Shown here one piece after another: positions 1-10,527 of a stretch of DNA of 22,308 nt (positions are counted from its first letter, which is position 1; each line of letters opens with the position of its first letter). The DNA is from Deltaproteobacteria bacterium UBA5754. Lineage in GTDB: Bacteria > Desulfobacterota > Dissulfuribacteria > Dissulfuribacterales > UBA5754. The notes under the pieces are model-generated. The model was not told the DNA's origin, did not search any database, and worked only from the letters and a program-made list of their open reading frames with translations. The stretch covers positions 1 to 22,308 of the forward strand of contig DIFG01000085.1 in assembly GCA_002419025.1 (NCBI GenBank). The letters run 5' to 3'. The translations under genes and the position numbers were made by a program.

Positions 1-47
1 CACAAAATGACGAAGAACCAAAAATAGCAGGCCACAGTCCCGTTCAT
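1..47 (-). CDS. Possible start of a downstream gene, partial (runs off the left edge)
   Basis: An ATG at 47-45 overlaps the TGA stop of the upstream ATPase gene as ATGA, the usual arrangement of translationally coupled genes. The 15 codons visible before the window ends read MNGTVACYFWFFVIL, which is strongly hydrophobic and could be a signal peptide or first membrane segment. No stop is met. Fifteen codons are too few to identify anything. The call rests only on the ATGA overlap and the hydrophobic composition. Confidence 0.3.
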   Translation of the reverse strand, partial: MNGTVACYFWFFVIL

Positions 48-805
48 GACATCCGGCCAGGTGCGAGCATGGCCACGAGCCAGTCCGTGACCGCCCGGTA
101 GTCGTCTGCGGCAGGAGATCGCGGCGCCGTTATCACGACAGGCCGCTTCCGTCCGGATGCCTCGACAAGGGCCACACTCTCTCGAACGACCGGCGTTACC
201 AGCCCTGGAAATTCGCTTTCGATCACCTTCATGACCTCTCGGTGGACGCGGCGGCGGGGGTGAGCCCGACAGGGGATCACAGCGCGAATGGCCACATCGC
301 ATCCGGATCCTGCAAGTTTCCGGACCGTATCCACAATCTGGGCGATTCCGTGCAGGCCCAGATAGCTCGCCTCCACAGGTACGACCACGTGCCGGGCCGC
401 CCTCAAGGCATTGATGGTCAGGACCTCGAGCCCAGGCGGGCAGTCCACGAGGACCCATTCCCACTCACCGTCCGTCCGCGCAAGGGAACGTGAGAAGAGA
501 TCGGTGCCTATCGCCCCGGAAAACCTCTCCCGAGCCAAGGCAAGCTCCTGACCTGAAGGAACGAGGTCCACACCAGGGGCACTGGTCGGCATCCACGGAA
601 GGGCCCCAGTGCCCTGAAGGGCGCGCAGAAGGGAGGTCCCGTCATCCCTGACTCCAAGAAAGAGGCTCGCGCTCCCCTGTGGATCCATGTCCACAAGGAG
701 GACCCTTTCCCCTCGCTCACCGAGACAGGCAGCGATGTTCACGGAAGATGTGGTCTTTCCGACCCCTCCCTTGTGGTTGACGATGGCGACGACTTCACGT
801 TTCAT
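44..805 (-). CDS. parA: ParA/Soj-family P-loop ATPase
   Basis: This 253-aa protein belongs to the ParA/MinD (SIMIBI) ATPases, which dimerise on ATP and bind DNA or membrane to position cargo such as chromosomes, plasmids or protein clusters. The deviant Walker A KGGVGKTT is at residues 12-19, the A' motif VDMDPQGS near 39-46, and the Walker B-like VLVDCPPG near 117-124. There is no N-terminal HTH extension, so it is of the short chromosomal type. The ATG at 805 has a good Shine-Dalgarno (GAGGGAG). A ParB is not visible, though a gene overlapping its stop runs off the window. A parS-like 16-mer was not seen nearby. The family assignment is firm, but whether its cargo is the chromosome or something else cannot be told from this window. 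Confidence 0.9.
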   Translation of the reverse strand: MKREVVAIVNHKGGVGKTTSSVNIAACLGERGERVLLVDMDPQGSASLFLGVRDDGTSLLRALQGTGALPWMPTSAPGVDLVPSGQELALARERFSGAIGTDLFSRSLARTDGEWEWVLVDCPPGLEVLTINALRAARHVVVPVEASYLGLHGIAQIVDTVRKLAGSGCDVAIRAVIPCRAHPRRRVHREVMKVIESEFPGLVTPVVRESVALVEASGRKRPVVITAPRSPAADDYRAVTDWLVAMLAPGRMS

Positions 806-947
806 GACTATCTCCCTCGTGTTTGAGGCAACCGGCCGCCCGAGGCGGTCAGCTGGAATGGTGGACCACTAAGGTTGAAAAAACAACAGTTGCATCAATT
901 TAGTCAAGAGAAACCCCATCTCCCTCCCGCCGCGGGTTTTCACACGT

Positions 948-975
948 TTGACAACATGTCCGGAATCCGTATCAT
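948..975 (+). promoter_or_regulatory. Sigma-70-type promoter for the 91-aa gene
   Basis: TTGACA at 948-953 and TATCAT at 970-975 are separated by 16 bp. This predicts a start near 982 and a leader of about 45 nt before the ATG at 1027. The -35 is a perfect consensus match and the -10 differs at one position. The rest of 806-1026 separates this gene from the divergent ParA gene and shows nothing else convincing. Confidence 0.55.
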
Positions 976-1026
976 TGAATAAAGTGGTGAAATCCACCTA
1001 AATTCACTGGAAATGAGGAGAACGCC

Positions 1027-1302
1027 ATGTATGACAAGAAGGAGCTTTGCGAAAAAATCCGCAAAATCTATCCCCAGATCGGCGAATGCGGGCTCAACGT
1101 GGACGTGACCTACGATCAGGGAAAGAAGGCCTGGATTGTCCACCTTGAAAAGGAAGGAAAGAGGCTTGACACCTACCTCGACCCCCCGGATGCGGACGCC
1201 TGCATGCTCGGAAAGGAGTGCGTGAGCCTTGGCCTCCAGATCGGCCAGCTCGCAAGAGACATAAGGGAGCGTCCTGAAACACGGCAGACAGAAGGTGTAT
1301 AG
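1027..1302 (+). CDS. Small conserved-looking protein of unknown function (91 aa)
   Basis: I cannot name this protein. It is acidic/basic mixed, soluble, with no signal peptide or membrane segment. The pattern is an N-terminal helix (residues 4-14), a short beta region (about 24-50) and a C-terminal helix (about 63-82). It has four cysteines (8, 21, 59, 65). Cys59 and Cys65 lie in an ACMLGKEC motif just after a run of acidic residues, which could suggest a metal or redox role, but that is inference. Expression signals are good: a sigma-70-like promoter at 948-975 and a Shine-Dalgarno (GAGGAG, 1015-1020) six bases before the ATG. It stands alone, divergent from the ParA gene. I believe similar small proteins occur in sulfate-reducing Desulfobacterota, but I cannot verify this here. 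Confidence 0.82.
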   Translation: MYDKKELCEKIRKIYPQIGECGLNVDVTYDQGKKAWIVHLEKEGKRLDTYLDPPDADACMLGKECVSLGLQIGQLARDIRERPETRQTEGV

Positions 1303-1325
1303 ATACCCCCAAGGGGCAGGTATCT
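1301..1325 (+). terminator. Weak hairpin after the 91-aa gene
   Basis: AGATACC (1301-1307) pairs with GGTATCT (1319-1325) around an 11-nt loop and begins inside the stop codon of the 91-aa gene. No T-run follows, so it could be a weak or factor-assisted terminator, or an mRNA-stabilising hairpin. Confidence 0.3.
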
Positions 1326-1402
1326 CACTTACATGGCAAAGGAAGGGGCCTGGCAAGATTTAGACAGTCGCTGACTTTCTCCCCTCTTCGTCCGAATTGG
1401 CC

Positions 1403-1540
1403 TTACGCATGGAACTGGACGAAGCGGACTATCCAGTCCACATAGGCCCGTTCGGTGTGGATGTAGTAATGGTGCAGCCTGGGAACCCTGCGGACTTCGT
1501 CGAGAAGTTTAGTCCGTTGATTTCTGGTTGGGTTGGGCAT
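1403..1540 (-). pseudogene. Remnant of an integron-type tyrosine recombinase (IntI-like N-terminus)
   Basis: Forty-five codons survive before an in-frame TAA at 1405-1403. They contain the hallmark start of the SAM-like DNA-binding domain of IntI-type integrases: KLLDEVRRVPRLHHYY followed by IHTERAYVDWIVRFVQFH. Compare the IntI1 pattern of a KVLDQL-type helix, then HYSLRTEQAYVNWVRAFIRFH. The frame breaks exactly where the family continues with a basic RHP-type segment. None of the other frames between 1303 and 1402 restores the domain, and the catalytic R-H-R-Y domain is absent. The full-length family is about 320 aa. No Shine-Dalgarno precedes the ATG. It is a dead fragment, so it marks past integrase activity or recombination at this place rather than a working integron. 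Confidence 0.6.
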
Positions 1541-1744
1541 AAGAATTTTCAGGAGGCGGCATCGATGACGCATCGAAGGACTTGATAATACCCTTCGGTC
1601 AAAACTGCCCAAAAGTTAAGTGAATATCATGTTATCAGGGCAAAACGGAACACATACTCTGATCCTGCTGGAAAAACCTGATTCTCGCGGCGTGCATGGC
1701 GTCCAACCTTAAACGCCACCCCTTCGGGGCTGCCTTCGGCCGTG

Positions 1745-1869
1745 CAAATCGGCAGTTCTGCCGATTTGTGCTTCAAGTTTCCAGCCCATGCGACGTACGC
1801 TGTAGGGGCGGATCGTGATTCGCCCTCCTCATTCCATGAAAATTTCGCGCCTTGCATCTCGGACTTTTT
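1745..1869. repeat. Dyad-rich intergenic repeat element
   Basis: Two strong dyads lie here: CAAATCGGCAG-TT-CTGCCGATTTG (1745-1768, perfect 11-bp arms) and GGGCGGATC-GT-GATTCGCCC (1806-1825, one mismatch). A self-complementary GACGTACGCT-type core lies near 1792-1801. On the minus strand the element starts with AAAAAGTCCGAGATGCAAGG (1869-1850). From memory, that terminus is typical of a high-copy non-coding repeat in Desulfobacterota genomes, but copy number cannot be tested in this window. Together with the integrase remnant it fills the stretch from 1303 to 1877, in which I see no intact gene. Confidence 0.45.
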
Positions 1870-1877
1870 GAACGGGA

Positions 1878-2249
1878 TCAGATTTCACGGATTATCCCGT
1901 CACATGCGGCATCAATCCACCTCCAGGGTTCCCTGCTGGGTTTAAATCCAAGGAGGTTCAAGGTGGAGAGGGCGGCCCAGCCGATGGTGAGAGTGGAATA
2001 GGTTCCGTCCTCCATCTGAAGCCCCTGGACCCACCGGCCAGTCTCTTCGGGATTCGGACACGGGACCCCGAGAAGACCCAAGGAGGCGACGGCGGCAAGG
2101 GTATCCAGGGCATTTGGTTCCTCGATACCCCAGCTCGGTGTGCGATAAAAACAATAGCCTCCTGCTGGGGTGCGCCGGCTGAGGACATAACGGGCTACAT
2201 CCTCCTCATCCAGCCGCGAACTATCTTTGTCCCCTGCTGCCAGCGTCAT
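1878..2249 (-). CDS. Prenyltransferase/squalene-cyclase-repeat protein, probably truncated
   Basis: The 123 aa carry the alpha-alpha toroid repeat signature of the prenyltransferase beta-subunit/squalene-hopene cyclase superfamily. Residues about 27-62 read GGYCFYRTPSWGIEEPNALDT then a hydrophobic helix, and 79-100 read MEDGTYSTLTIGWAALSTLNLLG. Standalone family members usually need 250 or more residues to build a barrel, so this probably keeps only the first two or three helical pairs. The ATG at 2249 lies 20 nt after the ssb stop, with only a weak AAAGGG upstream. The stop at 1880-1878 sits inside a 7-bp inverted repeat (1872-1878 / 1894-1900) directly next to the decayed region, consistent with loss of the 3' part. 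A short functional protein is possible but less likely. Confidence 0.6.
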   Translation of the reverse strand: MTLAAGDKDSSRLDEEDVARYVLSRRTPAGGYCFYRTPSWGIEEPNALDTLAAVASLGLLGVPCPNPEETGRWVQGLQMEDGTYSTLTIGWAALSTLNLLGFKPSREPWRWIDAACDGIIREI

Positions 2250-2269
2250 GCCCTTTTTTCGAGACCCTG

Positions 2270-2671
2270 TTAAAACGGGACGTCATCCTCGATGGGCGGC
2301 GGCCCTACCTCGAAATCCGGCGACTCTCGATCCTTTTCGCCCTTGGAGTCGAGCATCTGCATGTTCCGGGCAAAGACCTCGGTGGTGTATCGCTTGTTTC
2401 CGTCCTTGTCCTCCCATGCACGGGTCCTGAGCTCGCCCTCGATGAAGACGAGGCTCCCCTTCCTGAGATACTGGCTGACGGTCTCCGCAAGCCGGTCCCA
2501 TGCCACGATCCTGTGCCAGTCTGTCACCTCTTCCCACTGGTCATTGCGTTTGATGCTTCGATTTGTCGCGATGCGGAAATTTGCCACGCCCGTGCCGCTC
2601 TGGGTATAGCGGATCTCGGGGTCGGCGCCGAGTCGGCCGATGAGCAACACCTTGTTGAGTCCACGTGCCAT
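2270..2671 (-). CDS. ssb: Single-stranded DNA-binding protein SSB
   Basis: SSB binds single-stranded DNA as a tetramer and recruits replication, repair and recombination enzymes. The 133 aa contain one OB fold (about residues 4-106) with the usual landmarks: NKVLLIGRLGADPEIRYT at the N-terminus, the VTDWHRIVAW strand, and GSLVFIEGELRTRAWEDKDG. A short linker leads to the acidic tip EDDVPF, the docking site for partner proteins. The length is at the short end of bacterial SSBs because the Gly/Gln-rich linker is minimal. The ATG at 2671 follows a strong AAGGAGG. It is separated by 189 nt from kdsD upstream, so it probably has its own promoter, with the truncated prenyltransferase-repeat ORF downstream. 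Confidence 0.97.
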   Translation of the reverse strand: MARGLNKVLLIGRLGADPEIRYTQSGTGVANFRIATNRSIKRNDQWEEVTDWHRIVAWDRLAETVSQYLRKGSLVFIEGELRTRAWEDKDGNKRYTTEVFARNMQMLDSKGEKDRESPDFEVGPPPIEDDVPF

Positions 2672-2860
2672 GATATCTTCCTCCTTGGGCGTCCCATGAA
2701 GGCCAGCTGGGTGAGAGCTGAGACCTGCCGGCAGGCAGGGACGAACCGCAGTGATCCCGTTCGTTCACAAGCTCTTTCGGACTAGGGTCCGTACTCATGC
2801 CCATTTTTTTAGACCATATCCTGAACCCTAGCTCAAGGGAACCTCGAACTCCAATCTTTC

Positions 2861-3880
2861 CTACACCTCGAACGTAAACCTGCCTTTGCCGAGAAGGTCG
2901 TGGAGATGGACGACCCCGAGGATCCTTTCCGGACCCTCTGACACGGGCAGGACCGTTATGAGATGTCGCTCCATGAGCGCGAGGGCGTCTGCGGCAAGGG
3001 CGTCTGGAGATACGGTCTTGGGATTCGCCGTCATGACGTCGTCCACGCGGGATGTATCCGAACCCATGCCCTTTACCAAGGCCCGCCTAAGGTCCCCGTC
3101 AGTCACGATCCCCACGAGGGACTCCTCGCCGTTGAGGACTAAGACCGCTCCTATCCCTTTCCTGTCCATCTCGAGGATGGCATCCCGGAGGGGTGCGCCT
3201 GTCCTTGCGAAAGGGACGTCTGGTCCGGTGATCATCACCTCCCGCACCCTGACCTTTAGCCTCTCGCCGAGGCTTCCGGCCGGATGGTTCCGCAAGAAAT
3301 CCCGCTCGCTGAACCGCCGCATCTTGAGAAGCGCCACTGCAAGGGCATCCCCGAGGGCAAGGGCGGTGGTGGTGCTTGCAGTGGGCGCAAGACCAAGGGC
3401 GCAGGCCTCACGCTCCACGCCAGCATCGAGCACCACGTCACCGGCGCGGGCAAGGCTCGAATCCATACGGCCGGTCACGGAGATGACGGCAACGCCTCTC
3501 CTTTTGAAGGCTGGGACAAGGGCCATAAGCTCCCGGGTCTCACCGCTGTTCGACAGGGCGACCACGCAGTCCTCGGAAGTCACCATCCCAAGGTCGCCGT
3601 GCATGGCCTCAACGGGATGGAGAAAAATGGCGGGAGTGCCGGTGCTTGCAAGGGTCGCTGCGATCTTTCGGGCGATGAGGCCGGATTTCCCGATCCCGGT
3701 GAGAACCACCCGGCCCCTGGTCTCGAGAAGGATTCCCACCGCCCGCACGAAATTCTCACCGATACGCCCACGAATCCTCTCAAGCCCCTCTATCTCGATA
3801 TTTATGACCTCACGGCCGGTTTCGAGGATGTCTTGCGTCTCTTGCGGGGAAAAGGACTGTGGCGTACGGGTGATCGGCAT
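2861..3880 (-). CDS. kdsD: Arabinose-5-phosphate isomerase (SIS + CBS pair)
   Basis: It interconverts ribulose-5-phosphate and arabinose-5-phosphate, the first committed step to Kdo of lipopolysaccharide. The 339 aa comprise an N-terminal helix with the family pattern REVINIEIEGLERI, a SIS sugar-phosphate isomerase domain (about 45-185) with TGIGKSG, HPVEAMHGDLG and LSNSGET, and a tandem CBS pair (about 212-330). I chose the ATG at 3880 over the upstream Met at 4072 because it gives the family's normal length (E. coli KdsD 328 aa) and lies four bases after the purF stop (TGATGTGATG). The extra upstream residues are purF read in another frame. Translation is probably coupled to purF since no strong Shine-Dalgarno is seen. 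GutQ-type paralogues have the same architecture, but no gut genes are near. Confidence 0.92.
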   Translation of the reverse strand: MPITRTPQSFSPQETQDILETGREVINIEIEGLERIRGRIGENFVRAVGILLETRGRVVLTGIGKSGLIARKIAATLASTGTPAIFLHPVEAMHGDLGMVTSEDCVVALSNSGETRELMALVPAFKRRGVAVISVTGRMDSSLARAGDVVLDAGVEREACALGLAPTASTTTALALGDALAVALLKMRRFSERDFLRNHPAGSLGERLKVRVREVMITGPDVPFARTGAPLRDAILEMDRKGIGAVLVLNGEESLVGIVTDGDLRRALVKGMGSDTSRVDDVMTANPKTVSPDALAADALALMERHLITVLPVSEGPERILGVVHLHDLLGKGRFTFEV

Positions 3881-3884
3881 CACA

Positions 3885-5284
3885 TCATTCGAGCTGGTGC
3901 TTTCCTGAACAGGACGGCGGGATGGGAATGGGGTAATTCCCATCGAAACAGGCGAGGCAGAATCGCTCCGGATCCCCGCCTGCGGCCTGGAGCATGGCCT
4001 CTTTGCTGAGATAATGGAGTGCGTCCAACTCGAGAAAACGCCTGATATCCTCAACCGTTTTTTGGGACGCAATGAGCTCCCCGGACGATGAAAAATCGAT
4101 CCCGTAAAAACAGGGAAAGCGCGTCGGGGGGCAGCTCACGAGCATAGAGATCTCCCGAGCGGCGCTTTCCCGGACGGCCCTCACCCGGGTGCGGCTCGTC
4201 GTGCCCCGAATGATGGAATCCTCCACGATCACGACCCGCTTTCCCCGAAGGATATCCCGGACGGGATTGAGTTTCACGCGCACCCCGAAGTTGCGCATGC
4301 TCTGGCTTGGTTGGATGAAGGTCCGGCCAACGTAATGGTTTCGGATCATGGCGAGCTCAAAGGGAAGCCCTGTGGCGTGGGCGTATCCGAGGGCCGCATA
4401 GTTGCCGGAATCCGGGAAAGGCATGACGAAATCCGCGTCAATGGAGGTCTCGCGGGCGATGGCCGCGCCGAGGGCCTTGCGGAAGCCATAGACGTTCTGG
4501 CCGAAGATGGTGCTGTCGGGGCGGGCAAAATAGATGAACTCAAAGATACAGTGTGAAATGCGGCTGGACTTGACGGCCTGAAAAGAACGAAGGCCGTCGG
4601 CATCCACGATCACCACCTCGCCGGGCAGGACATCCCGGACGTACTCCGCCTGGACAAGATCCAGGGCGCAGGTCTCGGAGGCAAAGACATAAGACCCGTT
4701 CAGCACGCCGATGCAAAGGGGGCGAAAACCGTTAGGATCTCGAAACGCCACGATTTTGTCCTCCGTGGCCATGAGTACGGAGTAAGCGCCCTGAACGGCC
4801 CGCATGACATCCGATACTGCATCCTCTATCCCCTTCCGAAAGGAACGGGCGAGTAGGTGGACCATGATCTCACTGTCCATGGTGGTCTGGAATATGGATC
4901 CGCCGGACTCGAGACTCTGGCGAAGCTCATGAGCATTGACAAGATTACCGTTGTGGGCAAAGGCAATGGAACACCCGCTGTGGCGCGCGCAGAAGGGCTG
5001 GGCGTTCTGGAGAATGGATGACCCTGTGGTGGAATACCGGACGTGTCCGATGGCGAGCTCACCCGTGAGCTCTCTGAGCGAGGATTCGGAAAAGACCTCG
5101 CTCACGAGCCCCATGGCCTTTATTGCCTTGAGTGTCTTGCCGTCCGAACTCACGATACCTGCGCTCTCCTGCCCCCGGTGCTGGAGGGCGTAGAGTCCGA
5201 AGTAGGTGAGCTTGGCGGCCTCGGGATGGCCGAAGATGCCGAAGACTCCGCACGATTCCCTCGGGCCGCGCTCCACAGGGCAGC

Positions 5285-5288
<4 letters not shown>
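3885..5288 (-). CDS. purF: Amidophosphoribosyltransferase PurF, propeptide and Fe-S type
   Basis: It transfers the amide of glutamine to PRPP, the first committed step of purine synthesis. I chose the ATG at 5288: it overlaps the carB stop as ATGA and has GGAAGGTGG upstream. This gives 467 aa with a 12-residue propeptide (MSCPVERGPRES) to be cleaved before the nucleophile Cys13 (CGVFGIFG). The class II glutamine amidotransferase domain is N-terminal (LQHRGQESAGI). The PRPP-binding loop VVIVEDSIIRGTTSR is in the C-terminal half. Cysteines in HCIFEF, SCPPTRFPCF and CLACFDGNYP match the [4Fe-4S] ligands of the Bacillus subtilis-type enzyme, which is oxygen labile, in keeping with an anaerobe. 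It lies in the carA-carB-purF-kdsD block. Confidence 0.97.
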
Positions 5289-8533
<3,245 letters not shown>

Positions 8534-8536
8534 GGG

Positions 8537-9688
8537 TCAGCTCCCCTCCCCACAGAGGGCATTGGAAGAACGAAAGGCGGCCATCATCTCCGTGAACCTG
8601 TCGAAGAGGTACTCTGAATCATGGGGACCTGGGGCATTCTCCGGGTGGTACTGGACGGAGAACGCGGGTGTGCCCAATAGACGGATACCCTCCACCGTGT
8701 GGTCGTTGAGATTTATATGGGTGACCTCCACGTCCGGCGGAAGGGTCTTTTCATCCACGGAAAAACCGTGGTTCTGGGAGGTGATCTCGACCTTTCCGGT
8801 CTTGAGATCCTGGACCGGCTGGTTGCAGCCGTGGTGACCGAACCCGAGTTTGAAGGTCCGGCCCCCCACGGCCTGCCCAAGGATCTGGTGCCCGAGACAG
8901 ATGCCGAAAAGGGGACGTTTCCCGAGGAGTTCCCGCGCCGTTCGGACGATGCCAGGAAGGGCCGCCGGGTCCCCGGGACCGTTGGAGAGAAAGACCCCGT
9001 CCGGGTCCCGGGCAAGGAGTTCCTGTGCCGGGGTCGAAGATGGGAAAATGAGGCATTCGCACCCTCGCCCGGCAAGGAGACGGAGCTGGTTGTACTTGAG
9101 ACCGCAGTCGAGAACAGCTACTCGAAAGCGGATGTCGAGTGTGTCCGAAAACCCTTGCGAAGGAACGGGACGGGCATCCCCCGGCCCCCATCGACAGGGG
9201 GCCGTGATGCTCACGTCCCTTACAAGATCCCTTCCTACAAGCCCAGGGGCCCGGCGAGCCTTCTCCACGAGGGATGAGGGATTCAGGTCTTCGGTGGACA
9301 TGGCGGCCTTCATGGCCCCGGCGAGCCTAATGTGCCGCGTGAGTGCCCGGGTGTCCACGCCGTGGATGCCGAGGACCTGATGCCGGATGAGATAGTCTGC
9401 GAGACTTTCCGTGGCACGCCAGTTGCTGTAAAAATCCACATAGTCCCGTACCACGAAACCCTCAACGAAGACACGATAGGACTCCGCATCCTCTTCGTTC
9501 ACTCCGTAGTTGCCGATGAGGGGATAGGTCATGGCAACGATCTGTCCCCGGTATGAGGGGTCAGTCAAGACCTCCTGATAACCGGTCATCCCGGTGTTGA
9601 AGACTATTTCTCCCGTGGTCTCACCCGGTCCGGTGAAAGACCATCCTTCGAACACACGCCCGTCTTCCAGGGCGATAAGCGCTTTCAT
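8537..9688 (-). CDS. carA: Carbamoyl-phosphate synthase small subunit (glutaminase)
   Basis: CarA hydrolyses glutamine and channels ammonia to CarB. The 383 aa show the CPSase small-chain N-terminal domain (about 1-145, with GEIVFNTGMTGYQE) and a class I glutamine amidotransferase domain (about 188-370). The latter has the nucleophile Cys264 in FGICLGHQ and the His348/Glu350 pair in QYHPE. The length equals that of E. coli CarA. The ATG at 9688 has no strong Shine-Dalgarno close by. It lies 64 nt downstream of the M48 protease gene. No PyrR-type or arginine-operator structure was recognised in that gap. Confidence 0.98.
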   Translation of the reverse strand: MKALIALEDGRVFEGWSFTGPGETTGEIVFNTGMTGYQEVLTDPSYRGQIVAMTYPLIGNYGVNEEDAESYRVFVEGFVVRDYVDFYSNWRATESLADYLIRHQVLGIHGVDTRALTRHIRLAGAMKAAMSTEDLNPSSLVEKARRAPGLVGRDLVRDVSITAPCRWGPGDARPVPSQGFSDTLDIRFRVAVLDCGLKYNQLRLLAGRGCECLIFPSSTPAQELLARDPDGVFLSNGPGDPAALPGIVRTARELLGKRPLFGICLGHQILGQAVGGRTFKLGFGHHGCNQPVQDLKTGKVEITSQNHGFSVDEKTLPPDVEVTHINLNDHTVEGIRLLGTPAFSVQYHPENAPGPHDSEYLFDRFTEMMAAFRSSNALCGEGS

Positions 9689-9752
9689 GGGAAGATATGC
9701 CTCACGTCAATCAGTCGGGGTGCCGTGGAAACCAGTTACGATACGCAGAAGC

Positions 9753-10526
9753 TCACCGAGAATAGTATGAAAGGGCCTCGGGCAACAGCCCTTGGATCTT
9801 CTTGATCCGCGCCTCATCGGTGGGGTGGGTGGAAAGAAAGGGTGGGGGCTTAGGGCCCTGGGCGCTCCGGGACATACGCTCCCAGAAATCGAGGGCCGCG
9901 TGCGGGTCATAGCCTGCCTTGGCCATGAGGATAAGGCCGATCCGGTCCGCCTCGTACTCCTGCTGTCGGCTGTACGGGAGGATGACCCCAATGTTAGCGG
10001 CTATTCCATACGCGCTCTGAAATGCCCTGACAGCCGTCGGGGACTGGGAATTCACGGCCGCGACCAGGGCTGTTTCGCCGATCTGGGAAAGAAGGCCAAT
10101 GCTCATCCGCTCAGCCCCATGGCGGGCGAGCACGTGGGCGATTTCATGACCCACAACCGTGGCAAGCCCGGCCTCGTTTTTGGTGTATTCGAGGATTCCA
10201 GTGTAAACAAAGACCTTGCCGCCAGGCAGGGCGAAGGCATTGGCGACCTGGTCGTTTTCGATGAGCACGAACTCCCAGTCGTAATCAGGCCGGTCGGCGG
10301 CTGCGGCGATTCGGCTTCCCACCCGCTCAAGCATTTCGGAGGCTGCAGTTCCACGAACCACCTTCTCCTTTTTTACCAGGGACTGGTATGCAGAAAAACC
10401 CAGGGACCTTTCCTGATCTTCGCTGATAAGGATGAGCTGGGAGCGACCAGTGTAGGGAGCGCTCGCACATCCGTACATACACAGGACAAAAGAAAGAATG
10501 AGAAGTATGGAGCGAACGGGAGACAC
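9753..10526 (-). CDS. M48-family metalloprotease, lipoprotein
   Basis: This is a zinc metallopeptidase of the LoiP/YcaL/BepA type, which acts in the periplasm on outer-membrane or envelope proteins. The start is a GTG at 10526, one base after the upstream stop (TGAGGTG), giving 257 aa. A short signal peptide ends in a slightly atypical lipobox MYGC with Cys20 as the lipidated residue. The zinc site is HEIAH (127-131), with the third ligand in QEYEAD (Glu190) and the conserved Asp194. A C-terminal LSTHPTDEARIKKI, common in this family, is at 231-244. There are no TPR repeats, so it resembles LoiP/YcaL more than BepA. It probably shares a transcript with the inositol-phosphate synthase, though no functional link is evident. 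Confidence 0.92.
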   Translation of the reverse strand: MSPVRSILLILSFVLCMYGCASAPYTGRSQLILISEDQERSLGFSAYQSLVKKEKVVRGTAASEMLERVGSRIAAAADRPDYDWEFVLIENDQVANAFALPGGKVFVYTGILEYTKNEAGLATVVGHEIAHVLARHGAERMSIGLLSQIGETALVAAVNSQSPTAVRAFQSAYGIAANIGVILPYSRQQEYEADRIGLILMAKAGYDPHAALDFWERMSRSAQGPKPPPFLSTHPTDEARIKKIQGLLPEALSYYSR

Positions 10527-10527
10527 C

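Noticed and set aside
826..842. GG-N10-GC match (CGGGCGGCCGGTTGCC) on the minus strand upstream of the ParA gene
   Set aside because: The region is simply GC-rich, the -24 box is poor, and the predicted start would fall almost on the Shine-Dalgarno.
1615..1711. Possible integron attI/attC core sites (GTTAAGT at 1615, GTCCAAC at 1705)
   Set aside because: Each matches a 7-nt core consensus, but no properly ordered partner core (GTTRRRY after the RYYYAAC) and no attC-like internal pairing follow. Single 7-mers are expected by chance.
1627..1857. 76-codon minus-strand open frame
   Set aside because: It runs through the dyad-rich repeat, has no Shine-Dalgarno support and matches nothing I know. 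It is better explained as non-coding repeat.
2672..2860. TRNA-like GGTTCGTCC segment and a CCTGCCGGCAGG palindrome between kdsD and ssb
   Set aside because: No acceptor stem or anticodon arm can be built around it, and no CCA end or discriminator is present.
2886..3908. 340-codon plus-strand open frame opposite kdsD
   Set aside because: Antisense shadow of kdsD, very rich in Ser, Arg, Thr and Pro, no recognisable domain.
3881..4072. Extending kdsD to the upstream ATG at 4072
   Set aside because: The added 64 residues are purF in another frame and would make the protein longer than the family. The ATG at 3880 fits the coupled start.
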